A stretch of 64,000 nt of DNA from DASYPQ01 sp036006425 (GTDB lineage: Bacteria; Planctomycetota; UBA1135; GCA-002686595): contig DASYPQ010000005.1 in NCBI GenBank assembly GCA_036006425.1, forward strand, positions 124,001 to 188,000, written 5' to 3'. The position numbers and the translations under genes were made by a program. Below are positions 60,706 to 64,000 of the stretch, piece after piece. Position 1 is the stretch's first letter; each line of letters begins with the position of its first letter. The notes beneath the pieces are model-generated. The model ran no database searches, was not told the origin of the DNA, and saw only the letters and a list, made by a program, of their open reading frames with translations.

Positions 60706-62292
60706 ATGATCCGGATTCCTGCCGCACTCGTCTTCCCGCTCCTCCTCTCTTCCTCGGCGTTCGCGCAGGCGAAACCCGACGACAAGAAACCGGCCGAGAA
60801 GCCCCCCGAGAAAGTCGACGACAAGAAGGAGCCGGAGGAACCGCGCGGTCTCAAGCTCCACGCGTCCGGCTCGTTCGACGGGTTGACGATCATCCAGCCG
60901 CTGCGCAGCAAGGACGTCCACCTCGTCGACATGGAGGGCAACGTCGTGCACACCTGGCACACGGACTTCACGCCGGGCGCGTGGCTCCTCCTGCGCGACG
61001 ACGGGATCCTCGTCCGCTCCGGGCACAAGGACGAGAAGACGCGCTTCCACGGCGGCGGCATCGGCGGCGTGATCCAGGAGATCGCCTGGGACGGCAAGGT
61101 CGTCTGGGAGTACGAGCTCGCGACCGACGGGATGCGGATGCACCACGACATCGAGGTGATGCCGAACGGCCACATCCTCGCGATCGCGTGGGAGAACCAC
61201 TCGGCCGCCGACGCGGTCGCGCGCGGACGCGACGCAGACAAGGTGTTCGAGAAGGAAGGCCTGTGGCCGGACGCGGTGCTCGAGCTGAAGCCGATCCGGC
61301 CGCGCGGAGCCGAGATCGTGTGGTCCTGGAGAGCCTGGGATCACCTCGTGCAGGACCGCGATCCGCAGAAGCCCGGCTACGCGGCGCTCCGCGATGCTCC
61401 CGGGCGGATCGACATCAACGCCGACCACCGCTACGAGAAGAAGGACCTGACGCCCGAGGAAGCGAAGAAGCGCGCGGACCTCCAGGCGCAGATGAAGAAG
61501 CTGGGGTACGCGGGCGGGGACGCGGGCGACGACGAGCCCAAGGACCACCCGAAGGACGGCCCTCCGAAAGATGGCCCGCCGAAGGACGGTCCGCCGAAGC
61601 CGCCCGAGCCGAGCGGGGACTTCATGCACACGAACGCGGTCGACTACCTGCCGGGCGAGGACCTGATCCTCCTCTCCTCGCCGCACCTCTGCGAGATCTT
61701 CGCGATCGACCACGCGACGACGACGACCGAGGCCGCCGGGAGCACCGGAGGCAAGCGCGGCAAGGGCGGTGAGCTCCTGTGGCGCTGGGGGAATCCGCAG
61801 AACTACGGCTCCGGCACGCGCGAGGACCGCCGCTCCTTCTATCAGCACGATTCGAGCTGGCTGCCGCAGGGGAAGGACGGCGAGCTGCGCGTCCTCTTCT
61901 TCAACAACGGGCAGGGCCGCACCCCGAAGGAGTTCTCGTCGGTGGAGGAGCTCGTCCTTCCGTTCACGAGCGCGCTGGGATTCGCGCGCGCGGAAGGGAA
62001 GCCCTTCGGACCGGAGACGCCGGCGTGGTCCTATTCCGACCCCGAAAAGTTCTTCTCGCCCTTCATCTCCGGCGCGCAGCGTCTCCCGAACGGCGACACG
62101 CTGATCTGCGAAGGCAAGAACGGGCGCGTGTTCGAGGTGACGCGCGACGGCAAGGTCGTGTGGGACTACCTGAACCCGCTCGGCGGAGAGGTCGAGCCGA
62201 GCCCGCAGGGCGGCAAGGCGCCGCCGAAGGCGCTCTTCCGCGCGGTGCGGATCCCGCGCGACCACCCCGGGCTCAAGGGGAAGCTGCCTTAG
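60706..62292 (+). CDS. Secreted arylsulfotransferase (ASST)-like protein
   Basis: 528 aa. Signal peptide (AALVFPLLLSSSAFAQA), a Lys/Pro-rich linker (22-45), then a beta-propeller of the ASST type: VHLVDMEGNVVHTWHTDF, IQEIAWDGKVVWEYE, MHHDIEVMPNGHILAIAW, YQHDSSWLPQGKDGELRVL and RLPNGDTLICEGKNGRVFEV. Repeating DGxVVW strands are typical. The conserved His in MHHDIE and in FMHTNAVDYLP matches the ASST propeller pattern. The insertion at 283-298 is a DGPPK repeat. It may transfer sulfate or simply bind ligands. Confidence 0.7.
   Translation: MIRIPAALVFPLLLSSSAFAQAKPDDKKPAEKPPEKVDDKKEPEEPRGLKLHASGSFDGLTIIQPLRSKDVHLVDMEGNVVHTWHTDFTPGAWLLLRDDGILVRSGHKDEKTRFHGGGIGGVIQEIAWDGKVVWEYELATDGMRMHHDIEVMPNGHILAIAWENHSAADAVARGRDADKVFEKEGLWPDAVLELKPIRPRGAEIVWSWRAWDHLVQDRDPQKPGYAALRDAPGRIDINADHRYEKKDLTPEEAKKRADLQAQMKKLGYAGGDAGDDEPKDHPKDGPPKDGPPKDGPPKPPEPSGDFMHTNAVDYLPGEDLILLSSPHLCEIFAIDHATTTTEAAGSTGGKRGKGGELLWRWGNPQNYGSGTREDRRSFYQHDSSWLPQGKDGELRVLFFNNGQGRTPKEFSSVEELVLPFTSALGFARAEGKPFGPETPAWSYSDPEKFFSPFISGAQRLPNGDTLICEGKNGRVFEVTRDGKVVWDYLNPLGGEVEPSPQGGKAPPKALFRAVRIPRDHPGLKGKLP
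61552..61599 (+). repeat. Three tandem 15-bp units coding DGPPK
   Basis: Lys-Asp-Gly-Pro-Pro units repeat three times in frame (15-bp period with third-position changes) inside a loop of the ASST-like propeller. Likely a flexible, length-variable insertion. Confidence 0.7.
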
Positions 62293-62878
62293 GCTTCGCG
62301 AGCACGGTCAGCTCGAGCACGGCGCGCGCGAGCTCCTCCGAGAGCCGTCCCGGGAATCGCTCGAGGAAGATCCGCGCGAGCGAGCGGTAGTACCAGAGCG
62401 TCCCGTCGCGGCCGCCGTTGAACTTCTTCCAGTAGGCCTCGGGATCGGTCGTCGCCGCGAGGTCCGCGACGGTCGAGCGCACGTTGTGCAGCTTGTCCGC
62501 GCAGGAGACGAGGAGAACCGGAGGGCCGGCCTGCGCGAGGCGCGCGAGGTACGCGACCTTGCGCTCCTTCCACGGAGGCTTCGGCATCGTGTCCGCGTCG
62601 GTGCAGGCCTCGACGATCGCGAGGACCGTCTCGCCGAAACGCTCGCGGATCGCGGCGCGCAGCTCCGGCGCACCGCCGAACGACGCCGCCTGGTCCTCGA
62701 TCGCGTCGTGGAGGAGCGCCGCGATCGCTTCGTCCTCCGAGGCGCCGTGCTCGACCACGATCGCAGCGGTGGCGAGGAGATGGGCGACGTAGGGGACTTC
62801 CGAGCCCTTGCGCTGTTGCGCGCGGTGAAGCAAGGACGCCCAGGCGAGCGCGCGGTCGAAGCGGTCTCCGAGGATCAT
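62273..62878 (-). CDS. HD-domain phosphohydrolase, SpoT/MESH1-like
   Basis: 201 aa. Single HD domain: LLHRAQQRKGSEVPYVAHLL, IAALLHDAIEDQ (HD motif) and LLVSCADKLHNVRSTVADL (distal Asp). These match the (p)ppGpp hydrolase domain of SpoT and the stand-alone MESH1 type; no synthetase domain follows. It may degrade (p)ppGpp or a related nucleotide. It overlaps the ASST-like gene tail to tail by 20 bp. Confidence 0.82.
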   Translation of the reverse strand: MILGDRFDRALAWASLLHRAQQRKGSEVPYVAHLLATAAIVVEHGASEDEAIAALLHDAIEDQAASFGGAPELRAAIRERFGETVLAIVEACTDADTMPKPPWKERKVAYLARLAQAGPPVLLVSCADKLHNVRSTVADLAATTDPEAYWKKFNGGRDGTLWYYRSLARIFLERFPGRLSEELARAVLELTVLAKPKAASP

Positions 62879-62893
62879 CGACGAGCGCGGAGT

Positions 62894-63775
62894 CTATCCG
62901 GCGCTCTCGTCCTGCCGCGAAGAGATCCGCCACAGGCCCAGCGCCGCCGGCAGGACGGCGAGCGCCGCGACGAGCACGAGGAGGGCGACGGACTGGAGTC
63001 GCCAGCCGAGCACGTCCTCGGCGACCCGGATCATGTCGTTCGTCAGGCCGAACGAGCCGCTCTCGGCGTAGCCCTCGCGGCTCGACGAGCTGAACATCAG
63101 CCCCGCGCAGAGGCGCACGTTCGTCCCGACGAGGTACCAGCCGACCGTGCCGTAGAGCCCGCGCTCGAGACGCGACTCCGTGAACCCTCCGTCGAGCGTC
63201 TTCCAGAGACAGATCGTCGCGAACGCGAGCTCTCCGCCGTGCCCCCCGAGGAGGTGCAGGCATTCCTTCGCCCCCGTGAAGGCGAGCGCGGGATAGATCA
63301 CGGCGACGAGAGCGAGTGCCACCACGCGCGCGCGGCCGGCGAGGAAGCGCCACGCCGCTCCCGCGAGCATCGCCCAGACGCACAGCGCGAAGACGACCGA
63401 CGGCTCGGAGTGGATCGACGCCGCGTGCCCCTCGAGCGAGATCGCGGGGAAGGCCGGCATCCCGAAGAACCAGGCGACCGCGCAGTGACCCATCTCGTGC
63501 GCGAGCGAGGCGAGGAACCAGCCCATGAAACCGACGAGCGGCGTCAGCGCGAAGAGCGGCGCCGTCAGCGCTCCGACACCGAGGTAGATCCAGGGCTCCC
63601 TCGGATCGCGCGCGGGCGATTCGTCCGCGAACGACGGCTCGGGGAGCTGCGGCTCGAGCCGCGGGGCGACGACCGGAGCCCGTCGCAGGAGCTCGCCGCA
63701 CATCTCGCAGACGAGCGCGTCGTCCGGGTTCGCGCGGCGGCAGGCGGGGCAATCGACGCCGACGGCTTGGAGCAT
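62894..63775 (-). CDS. Membrane protein with zinc ribbon and HEXXH motif
   Basis: 293 aa. N-terminal CPACRRANPDDALVCEMCG zinc ribbon (about 9-27), a Pro-rich linker, then about five membrane helices. HEMGH in FLASLAHEMGHCAVAWFFGM is a membrane-embedded HEXXH of the M50/site-2-protease type. A second Asp motif typical of M50 (LDG or NxxPxxxLDG) is not clear; KTLDGGFTES is the best candidate. It may be an intramembrane protease of a lineage-specific branch. It lies 15 bp upstream of the HD gene in the same direction. Confidence 0.6.
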   Translation of the reverse strand: MLQAVGVDCPACRRANPDDALVCEMCGELLRRAPVVAPRLEPQLPEPSFADESPARDPREPWIYLGVGALTAPLFALTPLVGFMGWFLASLAHEMGHCAVAWFFGMPAFPAISLEGHAASIHSEPSVVFALCVWAMLAGAAWRFLAGRARVVALALVAVIYPALAFTGAKECLHLLGGHGGELAFATICLWKTLDGGFTESRLERGLYGTVGWYLVGTNVRLCAGLMFSSSSREGYAESGSFGLTNDMIRVAEDVLGWRLQSVALLVLVAALAVLPAALGLWRISSRQDESAG

Positions 63776-63806
63776 CCCGCCGGTATCGGCAGACGCCCTC
63801 CTCCTC

Positions 63807-64000
63807 CTAGAGCGCCGGCCGCGCTCCGGTGCGGAAGTCGTGGATCTCGAGCTCGAGCATCTTCTCGCCGCGGAAGACGTTCCAGCGCGGCGTGAAGACG
63901 GCGTGCACGGGCTCGCCCATCCGCAGCTCGTCCGCGCGCGCGGCGGCACCGAAGAACATCGCCTTCAGGACGTTCGCTCCGCGCCGCAGCTGGAGCACGA
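63807..64000 (-). CDS. recJ: RecJ single-stranded-DNA exonuclease, 3' end only
   Basis: The C-terminal 64 codons of a gene entering from the right edge: VLQLRRGANVLKAMFFGAAA, then ADELRMGEPVHAVFTPRWN and KMLELEIHDFRTG. This pattern (LKAxxFG, a Glu-Leu helix, RWNxFRG, LxIxDFR) is the C-terminal OB-like domain of RecJ. The catalytic DHH domain is outside the window, so the call rests on the tail alone. Confidence 0.72.
   Translation of the reverse strand, partial: VLQLRRGANVLKAMFFGAAARADELRMGEPVHAVFTPRWNVFRGEKMLELEIHDFRTGARPAL

Overview
The window is about 70% GC and densely coded. It looks like a chromosomal segment from a Planctomycetota (PVC superphylum) bacterium, probably a deep or uncultured lineage. 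Four things point there: a small basic protein matching the PVC signature family (7306-7632); a CRTAC1/ASPIC repeat lipoprotein paired with a TPR protein; secreted proteins that share a Cys-containing C-terminal module; and several lipoproteins with TPR, HEAT-like or cyclase-like folds. I see no tRNA or rRNA gene, no CRISPR array, and no insertion sequence or prophage. This is core-genome-like DNA with a few accessory loci.

Layout. 1-389 has no convincing gene but holds a strong leftward promoter and several hairpins. 390-9733 carries a family 4 uracil-DNA glycosylase, TPR and FG-GAP lipoproteins, a SPOR-like membrane protein, the PVC small basic protein, queE and an MFS permease. 9789-18680 carries a cyclase-fold lipoprotein, der, a small lipoprotein, three glycosyltransferases, a HEAT-like lipoprotein and a small Cys-motif protein. 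18799-33359 is a dcw (division and cell wall) cluster: mraZ, rsmH, an ftsL-like gene, ftsI-type PBP, murE, murF, mraY, ftsW, a LysM protein, a small ORF, murG, murC and murB. It stops before ddl/ftsQ/ftsA/ftsZ. Nearly all its genes overlap by a few bases, so translation is probably coupled.

33325-38681 holds a remnant of a secreted-protein C-terminal module, a second cyclase-fold protein, a ThrRS without a TGS domain, a macro-domain protein and two unassigned genes. 38736-48952 is a leftward cluster: GbsR/MarR-like regulator, ketosynthase, ACP, two CrtI-like oxidoreductases, FabG, FabI, OleB, OleC and OleD. OleA, which catalyses the head-to-head condensation, lies separately at 50914-51951 with a phosphoesterase. 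Together these suggest a dedicated acyl-chain assembly and desaturation line feeding long-chain olefin synthesis.

52099-64000 holds dinB, a secreted protein, a polyferredoxin, polA and xthA in divergent orientation, a methyltransferase, an arylsulfotransferase-like protein, a SpoT/MESH1-type HD hydrolase, a membrane metalloprotease candidate and the 3' end of recJ. A perfect 45-bp inverted repeat lies between polA and xthA, so both genes have the same upstream sequence almost to their start codons.

The two observations most worth following are the fatty-acid/CrtI/Ole cluster and the polA-xthA palindrome.
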